A stretch of 50,793 bases of DNA from Bacteroidales bacterium (GCA_023229525.1 JALNZC010000029.1:1-50793), one strand, 5' to 3'; positions 8,833-18,154 are shown, counted from the stretch's first letter. The notes: a model not told the origin generated them from the sequence alone. A program made the numbers and translations.

Positions 8833-9837
8833 GTGAAATATTTTATTCTACGTTTTTTTTCTTTCTTTAGTTTTCCAATTTTAATAATAACATTTATCAT
8901 TTTCCTATATATAAAACTTGATGTTTATTTAGATTTTGGTTATCATAAGAACTATTCATGGAAGTATCATTTTCAACAATTAGGTGATATTTCAACAAAA
9001 AAAATATTAAAATCGTCAATAAATTATAATTCTTTCATTTTTGGTAGTAGCAGAACCGTAGATGTATACGCTTGTTATCTTCAAAAAAAAATTAAGAATT
9101 CAAGATTCTTTCATTATGCTAATTGGGGTGAAACAATTGGGGGCATTTACGCTAAATTGAAATTATTAGATTCATTAGGCTATCGCTTGGATAACATTAT
9201 TATTTATTTCGATACAGATCATACATTTGCAAATGACGGTAAATGTCAATCTTCAGATCATTATTTATTAACACACGAGAATAAGTATAAATATTTTTAT
9301 ATTCATTTTCGAAGTTTTTTTTCTTCTTTAGATTATGATAAAATAAAAATTCTTCTTGGCTACAAAGTAAATGGTAAAATATTTCCTAATTGGGAATCTG
9401 ATATTGTAACAAACGACAGTCGACACACTTGTTCAGATATTCTGCTAAACAATTATGGAGTAAAAAAAAGTGGAAAAATATTTTTTACTAAAATTGATTC
9501 CTTAAAAAAATGTGGGTTTTTATATCAAAGAAATAAATTTCAAAAATTTAAAGAAAAGCAGATTTCTTTATATGAGAAAAATATATTAATAAAAATCAAA
9601 GATATCTTAGAGAAGCATAAATCAAAATATTATATTGTAATTACACCCTTGTACGATCAGTTGAAGTTTAACACTTCAGATATGCAAATCATTGATAAAA
9701 TATTTGATAAAAATGTTTATGATTTTTCTGGAATTAATTACATCACGAATAATGTGTATAATTATCCTGACAGAGGTCATTTTCAAGCATATATTTCTAA
9801 AAACATTATTGACTCAATCATTTTATGTCGTCAGTAA
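8833..9837 (+). CDS. AT-rich SGNH-like membrane-anchored protein, partner of MBOAT (tentative)
   Basis: 334 residues starting at a GTG two bases after the MBOAT stop. One N-terminal hydrophobic anchor (residues 5-27) is followed by FIFGSSRT, in the position of the nucleophile block of SGNH/DltD/AlgJ-type proteins, and by a C-terminal YPDRGHFQAYIS that could supply the catalytic histidine. Base composition is markedly more AT-rich than the flanking genes, and the coding sequence is lysine/tyrosine/phenylalanine-rich, hinting at transfer. It lies between the two copies of a 27-bp direct repeat, as if inserted between the MBOAT gene and the next SGNH gene. Function inferred from context and two short motifs only. 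Confidence 0.6.
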   Translation: MKYFILRFFSFFSFPILIITFIIFLYIKLDVYLDFGYHKNYSWKYHFQQLGDISTKKILKSSINYNSFIFGSSRTVDVYACYLQKKIKNSRFFHYANWGETIGGIYAKLKLLDSLGYRLDNIIIYFDTDHTFANDGKCQSSDHYLLTHENKYKYFYIHFRSFFSSLDYDKIKILLGYKVNGKIFPNWESDIVTNDSRHTCSDILLNNYGVKKSGKIFFTKIDSLKKCGFLYQRNKFQKFKEKQISLYEKNILIKIKDILEKHKSKYYIVITPLYDQLKFNTSDMQIIDKIFDKNVYDFSGINYITNNVYNYPDRGHFQAYISKNIIDSIILCRQ

Positions 9838-10023
9838 ATAATTGACTACCGGTTGAAGACCGTTTAATAATAATGGAATGAAACACGAACGAAAAACATG
9901 AACTCATATGTAATATGGGTTGCTTCAATAGTTCAAGGTTTGTTCACGCTTACAAATTTTGTAATGGTTGAAAAGGTTGTAACAACATAATACCGCAACA
10001 GTTTATCTATTTTCAATTCTAAT
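9838..10023 (+). other. Spacer with 27-bp repeat copy 2 and a 30-codon ORF
   Basis: 186 bp. An open frame at 9898-9990 (MNSYVIWVASIVQGL..., 30 codons) has no recognisable relatives and may be chance or a remnant. From 9996 the sequence repeats the last nine MBOAT codons, including the stop, so this looks like a recombination scar and not a designed leader. Confidence 0.5.
9996..10022 (+). repeat. 27-bp direct repeat, copy 2 (MBOAT 3'-end remnant)
   Basis: Second copy of 8805-8831 with a single mismatch. It keeps the codons QQFIYFQF-stop but has no MBOAT gene before it, and it sits directly before the ATG at 10024. Confidence 0.9.
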
Positions 10024-10854
10024 ATGAAGAAGTTTATTTTAAATAGTATTGCGTTTATTCCCATACTTGTTTTTTTATTACATATCAGACCTTTATATTT
10101 AATATATACGGAAAAGTACAAGGATACTGTAGCGGGTTCTGAAATATATCTCTCGATTTATAAAAGCAAACAAAAAAAGAAAACAAAAAAATTACTTCTT
10201 GGGGATAGCGTGGGAAATCAACTATTTTCCAATAAGACTAATAACGACAGCATTTACTCCCTGGCTTGCAATCAAGCCATTGGGTTAGTTGGACATTATA
10301 TTTTATTAAATAATTATCTTAAAGCAGGGAATCAGGTGGATACTGTTTATCTGCTCTATGCACCCTTTAGCTTTAGCAATAATTTAGATCAGATCTATAC
10401 ATACCACTATTTTTTGAAACCATTTTATAAAGATGAGTATTTATCCTTGTTCACAAAAAAAGTATATCAACAAGTACATAAAATTCCCTATTTCTATTTG
10501 TCCAGGTATCCTTACATTTTAACTTCTAATTGGGCGCCAGATTTTGTTTCAAAAGATAAAACAGATTACACATTTTTATCTCCTATTTCGGTAGAATATT
10601 TAATTAAAATGAAAGAACTGAGTATTAAGTATAATTTTAAATTAATTATTATTGCTACACCGACAAGGGTAAGTAAGAAACCGTTTTTGGATAAATTAGA
10701 CAAACATAGGATTGTGGAAAATAATCTGGTTAATGAATTTAATAATTATTTTGAAAATATCATTTACCTTAATGATGACAATTTCATAGATCCGGTGCAT
10801 TTAAAGGATCCACCAAAATATGCAGTTTATTATAAAAACAAATTCCTGAAATAA
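10024..10854 (+). CDS. SGNH-like membrane-anchored protein, possible O-acyl transfer partner
   Basis: 276 residues, very AT-rich. There is an N-terminal hydrophobic segment (residues 5-24), then LLLGDSVGNQLF around residues 58-69, matching the GDS block of SGNH hydrolase-like enzymes, and a C-terminal FIDPVHLKD, the expected D-x-x-H catalytic pair. This is the architecture of small periplasmic acyltransferases or esterases that work with MBOAT proteins. It lies between two MBOAT genes and 19 nt before the second one. Which MBOAT it serves is unclear. The SGNH motifs are seen, and the acyl-transfer role is inferred. Confidence 0.65.
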   Translation: MKKFILNSIAFIPILVFLLHIRPLYLIYTEKYKDTVAGSEIYLSIYKSKQKKKTKKLLLGDSVGNQLFSNKTNNDSIYSLACNQAIGLVGHYILLNNYLKAGNQVDTVYLLYAPFSFSNNLDQIYTYHYFLKPFYKDEYLSLFTKKVYQQVHKIPYFYLSRYPYILTSNWAPDFVSKDKTDYTFLSPISVEYLIKMKELSIKYNFKLIIIATPTRVSKKPFLDKLDKHRIVENNLVNEFNNYFENIIYLNDDNFIDPVHLKDPPKYAVYYKNKFLK

Positions 10855-10873
10855 TAAAGCAAGCCAGTAAACA

Positions 10874-12352
10874 ATGTCCTTTAATTCTTTGTTTTTTATT
10901 CTTTTTTTCCTGCCTGTTTGTATTGGACTTTATTACATCCTGCCTAAAAGAGCTGAAAATTTTTTCCTTTTGTTGATCAACCTCCTTTTCTATGCACTTA
11001 GTAATGAGCTTCTTGTTTTACTATTAATCCTGTCGGCACTAATGAATTATCTGTTTGGGAAACTTAACTTTTTTAATCGGAGAAGGGTTTACTTGGTCCT
11101 CTCTATCCTGGTTAATCTCATATTCCTGGGCTTTTTCAAATATTACAATTTCTTTGTCTCCTCCGTTCATGAAATTTTAAAGAATTTTCCTATAGATTTC
11201 ATATTGCCAAAATTAATTTCTGACCTGATTCTTCCCCTTGGGATCAGTTTCTTTACTTTCAGAGCTATTTCATACCAGGTTGATGTCTATAGAAGAAAAA
11301 CTGAACCATGTCAAAATCTGGTTTCTTTCATGGTATATTTTACTTTGTTTCCTGTGATAACTGCAGGGCCTATAATCAGGTATGCAGATCTGAGGGATCA
11401 ATTGAATGAACGTGAAACGAATTTTTCCTGCTTTATACAGGGAATGGAAAGGTTTATTTTAGGATTGTTTAAAAAAGTATTGATTGCAGGGACATTTGCC
11501 GGCATTGCTGACCGGATTTTTACATCCCAGATAACTGGACTATCAATGGGTTTGGCTTGGATCGGGATACTTTCATATACATTTCAGATCTTCTTTGACT
11601 TCTCCGGTTATACTGATATGGCTATTGGAATAGGAAGAATGCTTGGTTTCAGATTTGCCGAAAATTTTAACTTCCCCTATTTTGCTAAAAACATACAGGG
11701 ATTTTGGCAAAGATGGCATATTACGCTCTCTACATGGTTGAGGGATTATATTTTTCTTCCTCTAGCATACTTCATATCAAAAAATCTGATAAAAGAGCGA
11801 TATATTCTGATGCGGACCGACCGGATCATATACTTCTTTGCAATTCTTATTACTTTTTTCATTTGCGGTTTCTGGCATGGTGCCGGATGGACATTTATAA
11901 TCTGGGGTCTATATTACGCAGTATTCCTCATTCTAGAACAATTTGGGCTTAGAAGATTATTAAAACATACGTGGTCCCCTATTCAACATTTTTATACATT
12001 GACGGTTGTCATTGTCGGATGGGTTATCTTCAGATCCGATAATATGGATTCAGCAATCCGTTATTTAAGCAGAATGTTCTCATTTGAACAGGGCAATAGT
12101 TTTTTGAATAGCGAATTGGGATTCTATATCTTTAATACTGAAACTTTCGTTGCAACCTTATTGGCAATTTTCTTTTCCTTTCCCTTCAATCAGCAGTTGA
12201 ATAAAGTCATAAAAAACAAAATTCGAAATTACAGTATTGCTTATTATACTGTAAACTCCGTCAGGATTCTTATTTTTGTTATCCTGATAGTTGTCTCTTT
12301 GAGTTATATTTCATCAACGTCTTATCAACCATTTCTATATAAAAAATTCTGA
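10874..12352 (+). CDS. Second MBOAT O-acyltransferase (AlgI-like)
   Basis: 492 residues, polytopic, with the MBOAT blocks GLYYILPKRAENFFLL, YTDMAIGIGRMLGFRFAENF, NIQGFWQRWHITLSTWLRDYIFLP and the catalytic-histidine motif GFWHGAGWTFIIWG. It is closely related in architecture to the MBOAT at 7359 but clearly divergent in sequence, so it is not a recent tandem copy. Six nt downstream lies an AlgX/AlgJ-like SGNH protein, the usual partner. Two MBOAT-SGNH units in one locus imply either two different acylation positions or two acyl groups on the exported glycan. Confidence 0.93.
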   Translation: MSFNSLFFILFFLPVCIGLYYILPKRAENFFLLLINLLFYALSNELLVLLLILSALMNYLFGKLNFFNRRRVYLVLSILVNLIFLGFFKYYNFFVSSVHEILKNFPIDFILPKLISDLILPLGISFFTFRAISYQVDVYRRKTEPCQNLVSFMVYFTLFPVITAGPIIRYADLRDQLNERETNFSCFIQGMERFILGLFKKVLIAGTFAGIADRIFTSQITGLSMGLAWIGILSYTFQIFFDFSGYTDMAIGIGRMLGFRFAENFNFPYFAKNIQGFWQRWHITLSTWLRDYIFLPLAYFISKNLIKERYILMRTDRIIYFFAILITFFICGFWHGAGWTFIIWGLYYAVFLILEQFGLRRLLKHTWSPIQHFYTLTVVIVGWVIFRSDNMDSAIRYLSRMFSFEQGNSFLNSELGFYIFNTETFVATLLAIFFSFPFNQQLNKVIKNKIRNYSIAYYTVNSVRILIFVILIVVSLSYISSTSYQPFLYKKF

Positions 12353-12358
12353 TACCCC

Positions 12359-13495
12359 ATGAAGGTCCTCATGAAAAAAGTAATTTTAATTGCATGTGTG
12401 ATCATTCTCCTTTCAATCCCAATCATTATTCACATTACCGGAATAATAAAACTTTCTCCATTTAATAAGTTCCACAAACAAGCTGTATTTCCTCATTTTA
12501 CATTTAACTCTTTATTTATAAATAAACCGGGAGAAAAATCTTTTAGCGACAGTATTGAGCAATATTATTCTGCTATTTCCGGGTTCAGAGAGCTACTCGT
12601 TCCTGTATTTCTAGTTGTTAAAAACGAATTGTTACATGTTTCTCCCTATCCCCGTAAAGTTGTCTATGGCCAGAATGGTTGGTTTTTTCTTGGTGATGAA
12701 TATTCTAACGTCATTCGTGAATCAAAAGGGTTGATCAATTTTACAGAAAAAGAGTTACGAAGAATTCATGAGAATATGCTTGAGACCAAGGAATATTGCC
12801 GGAGGAGAAATATAAAGTTCTACCTGGCGATGGTCCCCGATAAATCTGTTGTCTATGGTTGTTATCTGCCAATTGAAAAAGCCGATCGACCGACCAAACT
12901 CGATCAGGTAAAATCCCGTCTCAAAAATAGTGATTTCAATGTCATTGACCTGGGGAAAGATTTTATGAAATATAATAACCGGGAGCTTTATCTAAAAACA
13001 GATTCTCACTGGAATCAGTTCGGTTTATTTATCGGCTATCAAACATTGATGAATGAAATAAAAACGGATTTTCCGGATATACAGGTACTTAAGCTGGATC
13101 AGTTTATGATCGATAATGTTGAAGAATCTACTGGGGATCTTACAGCAATGATTTCATTGGAAAGAAAGGAGCAGCAAATTCGTCTAATTCCGAAGTTTAA
13201 AACAGAAACTACGCTTGGAAAAAAGAAAATACCCGTGCCAGACGGATATCCTTTTAACCCAAAGCTTTTTGAACGTCGTTTCTTTAATAAAAATGGAAAG
13301 TACAAGGCCCTGATAATTCATGACTCATTTTTTAAATCGATGCCGAAATTCATGAAGGAAAGTTTCAGAGAATCCGTATTTATATGGTGTTATTTTAATT
13401 ACAGAATAATCGATGATGAAAAACCCGACCTCATCATTTACGAGTTAGCCGGTCGGGAAATTGATGCACTGCTTCAGGACCATGTAGTACTTTAG
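12359..13495 (+). CDS. AlgX/AlgJ-like SGNH O-acetyltransferase
   Basis: 378 residues with an N-terminal membrane anchor (about residues 7-28). The AlgX/AlgJ-type pattern is clear: VVYGQNGWFFLGDE, then FYLAMVPDKSVVYG, then KTDSHWNQFGLFIGYQ with the D-x-H pair, and ALIIHDSFFKSMPKFM holding the nucleophile serine. Known family members accept an acyl group from an MBOAT partner and transfer it to polysaccharide hydroxyls in the periplasm. The gene follows the second MBOAT by 6 nt, which supports pairing. An in-frame ATG at 12371 is an alternative start. Confidence 0.88.
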   Translation: MKVLMKKVILIACVIILLSIPIIIHITGIIKLSPFNKFHKQAVFPHFTFNSLFINKPGEKSFSDSIEQYYSAISGFRELLVPVFLVVKNELLHVSPYPRKVVYGQNGWFFLGDEYSNVIRESKGLINFTEKELRRIHENMLETKEYCRRRNIKFYLAMVPDKSVVYGCYLPIEKADRPTKLDQVKSRLKNSDFNVIDLGKDFMKYNNRELYLKTDSHWNQFGLFIGYQTLMNEIKTDFPDIQVLKLDQFMIDNVEESTGDLTAMISLERKEQQIRLIPKFKTETTLGKKKIPVPDGYPFNPKLFERRFFNKNGKYKALIIHDSFFKSMPKFMKESFRESVFIWCYFNYRIIDDEKPDLIIYELAGREIDALLQDHVVL

Positions 13496-13536
13496 TATTA
13501 ATAAACTGTAGGGCATAACTTCCAAATCCACAGAGT

Positions 13537-15684
13537 ATGAAATATTCTAAATTGTTTCTTTTTTCAATAGCATGTGCGTTACCATTTATGTTAATGGTGG
13601 TTTCCCCGCTTTCATTTTATCTTGGGAACATTAATGAAATTGCTTTTGATCTTAAAGATGTTGCGCTACCTGTAACCGGATTGTTTATTTGTACATCTAT
13701 ATTCTTGTTCCTTTTGCTTTTTCTTTTCGTTCGCAAACCTAAAGTTTGGGGTATCCTGGCTGGTTTATTAGTTGGCCTTGCTTTCGCCATCTGGGTTCAA
13801 AGTCAGTTGCTTGTTTGGAATTTCGGACAATTTAATGGGCGGGATATTGATTGGAGCAAGTGGAAATTTCATATGTTCATAGGGGGTGTCTTATGGTTTC
13901 TCATAGTTTCTTTGATAACTACCGGGTTTTATAAAAGAATTAAGAAATTTGAAACCTCTGTGTTATCGGCTATATATTTACTTGGTGTGTTATCTGTTGC
14001 AATTAGTTTTATTATGGCGCCGAAAAGTCTGAAGATAAAAATTGATGATTCGGACTATACAAATTTGTTTAATTTTCATCCGGAAAAAAATGTTCTTATC
14101 ATCATTCTTGATGCCTTTCAATCAGATTATTTTGATCTAATTGTAAATGATTATCCTGAAGATATCAGCGAACTTGACGGGTTTACATTTTACAGAAATA
14201 CCATCAGCAGGTATCCAAGTACTATGGGAAGCCTTCCTTCCATCATGACCGGCGCTGTTTATAAAAACCAACAACCGTTTCCATATTTTATTTCGGAATC
14301 GCGAGAGAAATTTGGATTAATGCAAGCTTATATAGACAAATCATATACCGCATATTTTGCTGGTTTGGAAGGCACCTATCCGACAGCGATGTCGATGCAA
14401 CGAATCGTTGATAAACTTAGCGCCAACAAAGTTCCTCCGATTTATGAATATCTTGATTATGGTATATTTCGAGCACTTCCGACTTTTTTTAAAATCAAAA
14501 TATACAATCGCGGCAATTGGTTCCTCACTTCACTTGCACGAAGATCATATCCTCCAGGTGATCATGGCACAGATCTGCGTTTTCTTGAATTGTTCTTGGA
14601 TCGTGCTTCTGTAAAGCCAATTTCAAAAGGCTCGTTTAAAATCCTTCATTTCTGCTTTCCTCATCCACCGTTGAATGTAAACGAAAAATTACAATACGAT
14701 CCCCGGCTTAACGGTGAAAAAGGTTATATAAGTCAGTCGAGAGGAGCGATCAGGTTGGTTTGCGAGATTTTAAGAACGCTTAAAAACCTTGGAATATACG
14801 ATAATTCAGAAATAATAATCATGTCGGATCATGGCACTTGGGAATATCTGCCACAAAATCAAACAGAATCGGATAGTGTAGCGTTGACAGTGATCCCCAC
14901 AAAAGTACAAAGTTCCTCACATGCATTGCTTCTACATAAACCAGCTAATTCAAAAGGAAAAATTGCAATAAATGAAATGCCGCTGGAAACTACAGACCTT
15001 TCATGTCTATTGGGGTTGAGCAGTAATAACAATGATTGCAGTAATTTTAATACGGCTATATCCGGCGGAAGCAGGCAGCGAACTTTTTATTTTTATGAGT
15101 GGGTCTATGAAGATTATCAGCGGGAATATTTGCCTGACATGACCGAATATATTATTACCGGCAATGCGTATAAGCGGGAAAGTTATCATTTGGGAAACGC
15201 TTATCCATCTCCCAAACTCAAAAAGGAAATGGAATCTCGTTCTCCATATAAAACAATCAAGGAAATCAAGTTTTCTGCCGATGGAAATGGCGAAGAAGAG
15301 GCCTATCTCTTAGATGGTTGGAGTTGGCCGGAACGCACGCACCGATGGACCGATGGTCCTATTGCAGGGCTCTTAATAAAGCTTGAAAAGATCCCAAAAC
15401 GGGACTTGCTCCTGCGTTTGTGGGGCGATGGTTATTTTGACAAAAGAAAAAATGAGTTTCAAAAAGTTTCTGTACTTATTAATGGGCAACCGATAACAAC
15501 GTGGACAATGAGTCGCGATGGCATATATGAAGCGCCGTTTGAAGCATCAATGGTAACGGAAGGTATATTAAATATTACATTTAAGCTCAGTAACCCTTGT
15601 AACCCTCAATTGCCGGAACATGCCAAGGATCCCCGTGGGTTTGGATTGCTGGTAAAGAAATTGCAGATTGAAGAGAAAAAATAA
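13537..15684 (+). CDS. Membrane sulfatase-like / phosphoglycerol-transferase-like protein
   Basis: 715 residues. About five membrane helices occupy residues 5-160. A periplasmic alkaline-phosphatase-fold domain follows, with NVLIIILDAFQSDYF (metal aspartate in LDA, about 191), RYPSTMGSLPSIMTG (likely nucleophile Ser/Thr around 228-236) and the metal motif SDHGTWE (430-436). A further C-terminal region with YLLDGWSWPE resembles sugar-binding beta domains. LtaS/MdoB-type relatives transfer phosphoglycerol or phosphoethanolamine to glycans, while true sulfatases need a C/S-x-P-x-R motif, which is absent. Decoration of the exported glycan with a phospho-group is therefore the better guess. Genes on both sides are close, consistent with one operon. 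Confidence 0.8.
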   Translation: MKYSKLFLFSIACALPFMLMVVSPLSFYLGNINEIAFDLKDVALPVTGLFICTSIFLFLLLFLFVRKPKVWGILAGLLVGLAFAIWVQSQLLVWNFGQFNGRDIDWSKWKFHMFIGGVLWFLIVSLITTGFYKRIKKFETSVLSAIYLLGVLSVAISFIMAPKSLKIKIDDSDYTNLFNFHPEKNVLIIILDAFQSDYFDLIVNDYPEDISELDGFTFYRNTISRYPSTMGSLPSIMTGAVYKNQQPFPYFISESREKFGLMQAYIDKSYTAYFAGLEGTYPTAMSMQRIVDKLSANKVPPIYEYLDYGIFRALPTFFKIKIYNRGNWFLTSLARRSYPPGDHGTDLRFLELFLDRASVKPISKGSFKILHFCFPHPPLNVNEKLQYDPRLNGEKGYISQSRGAIRLVCEILRTLKNLGIYDNSEIIIMSDHGTWEYLPQNQTESDSVALTVIPTKVQSSSHALLLHKPANSKGKIAINEMPLETTDLSCLLGLSSNNNDCSNFNTAISGGSRQRTFYFYEWVYEDYQREYLPDMTEYIITGNAYKRESYHLGNAYPSPKLKKEMESRSPYKTIKEIKFSADGNGEEEAYLLDGWSWPERTHRWTDGPIAGLLIKLEKIPKRDLLLRLWGDGYFDKRKNEFQKVSVLINGQPITTWTMSRDGIYEAPFEASMVTEGILNITFKLSNPCNPQLPEHAKDPRGFGLLVKKLQIEEKK

Positions 15685-15716
15685 GGACTATATGATTAGA
15701 ATAATATCAAAAGATA

Positions 15717-17090
15717 ATGCTAACTAAAATACAAAAAAGCTCCTTCCGTGACCCTAGCGGATTCCTTTTTTACGAAAATGAAACGCTTTTACGACAAGTT
15801 AACGCCTGTTACCAAGATGATTACGAACTGTTGATGAACTCAGGTCTGTATGCCAGTCTTGTGAAAAAAAATCTGCTGATTCCCCACAAAGAGGTCCACG
15901 GCCACAAGGGGCTGAATGACAAGGCTTATAAGGTCATAGAACCGGAAAAGGTTGCTTTTATCTCCTATCCCTATGAATGGTCCTTCAGCCAGTTAAAAGA
16001 TGCCGCACTTACCACCCTTGAGATTCAGAAAATTGCGTTGCATTATGGCATGACAATGAAGGATGGCAGCGCTTATAATATTCAATTTCATAAGGGTACT
16101 CCTATTTTTATTGACACCCTCTCTTTTGAAATTTATCATGACGGTAAACCCTGGGAAGCCTACAAGCAATTTTGTCAACATTTTTTGGCCCCACTGGCAT
16201 TGATGAGTTACACAGATATACGTTTGAACCAGTTGCTTAAATTGTATCTGGATGGCATACCGCTGGATTTAACCAGCAGATTGTTGCCTTTTAGAACTAA
16301 AGTGAGCTTCTCTCTTTTAATGCATTTGCATCTGCATGCCAAATCGCAAACAAAATACGAAAGTAAAGGGTCTGCAGGGAAAAACATAAAAATTAAATAC
16401 ACAAACCTGGTTGCCTTGATTGAGAGCTTGATCAGCACGGTTCGAAAACTCAGGTTAAAAAATCAAAACACAGAATGGGGTGAATATTATACATTCACAA
16501 ACTACTCAGATCGGTCATTCGCACATAAAAAAGATATCGTTGACAGGTATCTTAAGGATATTAAACCCCGGACACTTTGGGACCTGGGTGCCAACACCGG
16601 CGAATTTACCAGGATTGCCAGCCGGCAAGAGGTGAATTGCATTGCCTTTGATATCGATCCACTGGCAGTTGATTCCAATTATAAATACATAAAACAGCAG
16701 AAAATAACAAACATTCTGCCCCTGGTTATGGATCTGACAAATCCAAGTCCTGCCATTGGCTGGAACAATAAAGAAAGAATGGCAATCAGGAAAAGATCTC
16801 ATCCCGATACCATTCTTGCGCTTGCCCTTGTCCATCATCTGGCCATATCAAATAACTTACCCTTTAGTAAAATTTCGAAATTTCTAAGTAGGTTGAGCGA
16901 CAATTTGATCATTGAATTTGTTCCAAAAACGGATTCTCAGGTAAAGAAACTGCTTGAGTCAAGAAAAGATATTTTTGGTGATTACCATGAGGAAGCATTT
17001 ATTAAAGAATTTGAAGTATTTTACACAATCCAGGCAAAAGAAAAGGTGAGCGATTCTGAAAGAGTTGTTTTTTGGATGAAAAGAAAGTAA
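15717..17090 (+). CDS. NoeA-type SAM-dependent methyltransferase with N-terminal conserved domain
   Basis: 457 residues. The N-terminal 200 residues carry SFRDPSGFLFYENETLLRQV, FISYPYEWSFSQLKDAALTTL, MKDGSAYNIQFHKG and PIFIDTLSFE. They are found in the NoeA-like family, and the DGSAYNIQ...FIDTLSF part is kinase-fold-like. The C-terminal part is a class I methyltransferase: TLWDLGANTGEFTRIAS (SAM-binding glycine loop, about 283-299), IAFDIDP, and LALALVHHLAIS. A methylated glycan terminus is one of the cues recognised by Wzt C-terminal domains, so this enzyme could end chain growth, but that is inference. Gene order with the small YIDPGTGS protein and YidC paralogue downstream looks like a module. 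Confidence 0.8.
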   Translation: MLTKIQKSSFRDPSGFLFYENETLLRQVNACYQDDYELLMNSGLYASLVKKNLLIPHKEVHGHKGLNDKAYKVIEPEKVAFISYPYEWSFSQLKDAALTTLEIQKIALHYGMTMKDGSAYNIQFHKGTPIFIDTLSFEIYHDGKPWEAYKQFCQHFLAPLALMSYTDIRLNQLLKLYLDGIPLDLTSRLLPFRTKVSFSLLMHLHLHAKSQTKYESKGSAGKNIKIKYTNLVALIESLISTVRKLRLKNQNTEWGEYYTFTNYSDRSFAHKKDIVDRYLKDIKPRTLWDLGANTGEFTRIASRQEVNCIAFDIDPLAVDSNYKYIKQQKITNILPLVMDLTNPSPAIGWNNKERMAIRKRSHPDTILALALVHHLAISNNLPFSKISKFLSRLSDNLIIEFVPKTDSQVKKLLESRKDIFGDYHEEAFIKEFEVFYTIQAKEKVSDSERVVFWMKRK

Positions 17091-17162
17091 AGAATGTATA
17101 TTTTTGCAATCAGGGTAATTGTATTTCAGAGGTTATAAATTGTTCTATTTAAAAATGTAAAA

Positions 17163-17396
17163 ATGAATGGTATCCTGTTAAGTTTATTGAGCACACAATT
17201 GTTGGCAGTCATATTAAATATTTTAGCCTATATTGATCCGGGAACAGGCAGTATTATTATACAGGCACTGGTAGCCAGCGTTGTAGGAGCAGGAATAGCT
17301 GTTAAGCTTTTCTGGCACCGTATCCTTAAATTTTTTAGAATAAGAAAGGATATCAACCCCGATTCCACCCAAAAACAGCGTGTCAAAAAACAATGA
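17163..17396 (+). CDS. Small YIDPGTGS-type membrane protein
   Basis: 77 residues. There is a hydrophobic N-terminus, then the strongly conserved AYIDPGTGSIIIQALVASVVGAG, a second hydrophobic stretch, and a basic tail. Short proteins with this motif are common beside polysaccharide and phosphotransferase genes, but no function is established that I know of. The stop overlaps the start of the YidC-like gene by 4 nt (ATGA), implying translational coupling. It could be a substrate or partner of that insertase. Confidence 0.8.
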   Translation: MNGILLSLLSTQLLAVILNILAYIDPGTGSIIIQALVASVVGAGIAVKLFWHRILKFFRIRKDINPDSTQKQRVKKQ

Positions 17397-18154
17397 TAAC
17401 CCTGGTTCCTTTGATCTCCACGGATCCGGGCATGTTCCATCCCGCCTTACAGCTCTTCTCAGGTTTCTGGGGCTGGATGAATTGGATCTGTACCGGGTTA
17501 CTCTGGTTACTTACCATCATTCATTTCGTGATCCCCAACTGGGGGTTGTCCATCATCTTCCTGGCATTGATCGTGCGTATCGTCCTGTACCCGCTCTCCA
17601 AAAAAGCAATGACCAGTCAGCTAAAGTTTGTCGCCGCACAAAAAGAAATGCTACCTGAACTGAAAGAAATCAAGCATAACTATAAAGGAGGTGAACAGAG
17701 TGAAAGGATCCTGCAATTATATAAAACACATCAGGTAAGTCCCTTTGCAGGGCTTAAACCACTGGGTATAGTGCTGATCCAGCTTCCCATCCTGATTGCG
17801 CTTTTCCAGGTACTGGCCACTGCCGAAGAGTTGCGCGATACCCGTTTTTTATGGATCGATTCGCTGGCCCAACCCGACAAGTTGTTTTCGTTCGGGTTCA
17901 ATATTCCATTGCTGGGCAGCAATTTCAATTTACTTCCATTTCTCATGGCAGGTTTTACCCTGCTGTCATTTAAACTGGCACCTGCACCAACCGCTGAAAA
18001 GAAAGAACAGGGGCTGCAAAACCTCTTTCTGATCGCGATGACTTTGATGTTTTTCTTTTTATTCTACACTTTCCCCTCCGGGATGGTCCTTTACTGGACC
18101 TTCGCTAATGTTTTTCATATCGGACAGTATCAATTAATGAGGAGAACAGTGTAA
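17393..18154 (+). CDS. YidC/Oxa1-family membrane protein insertase paralogue (short form)
   Basis: 253 residues. It has the Oxa1/Alb3 core of about five helices, with the groove arginine in LALIVRIVLYPLSKKAMTSQ (about residue 62), the cytoplasmic hairpin AAQKEMLPELKEIK...GLKPLGIVLIQLPILIALFQVL and the C-terminal FPSGMVLYWTFANVFHIGQ. It lacks the large periplasmic P1 domain of the housekeeping Gram-negative YidC and lies in a polysaccharide operon, so it is a dedicated paralogue and not the essential YidC. It is coupled by 4 nt to the small YIDPGTGS gene. Its likely client is a membrane protein of this pathway. Confidence 0.88.
   Translation: MITLVPLISTDPGMFHPALQLFSGFWGWMNWICTGLLWLLTIIHFVIPNWGLSIIFLALIVRIVLYPLSKKAMTSQLKFVAAQKEMLPELKEIKHNYKGGEQSERILQLYKTHQVSPFAGLKPLGIVLIQLPILIALFQVLATAEELRDTRFLWIDSLAQPDKLFSFGFNIPLLGSNFNLLPFLMAGFTLLSFKLAPAPTAEKKEQGLQNLFLIAMTLMFFFLFYTFPSGMVLYWTFANVFHIGQYQLMRRTV

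Noticed and set aside
13537..15684. A true formylglycine-dependent sulfatase
   Set aside because: The C/S-x-P-x-R maturation motif is absent; the N-terminal helices fit an LtaS/MdoB-like transferase.
17393..18154. The housekeeping YidC
   Set aside because: Lacks the large P1 periplasmic domain and is embedded in a polysaccharide operon with a small coupled gene.
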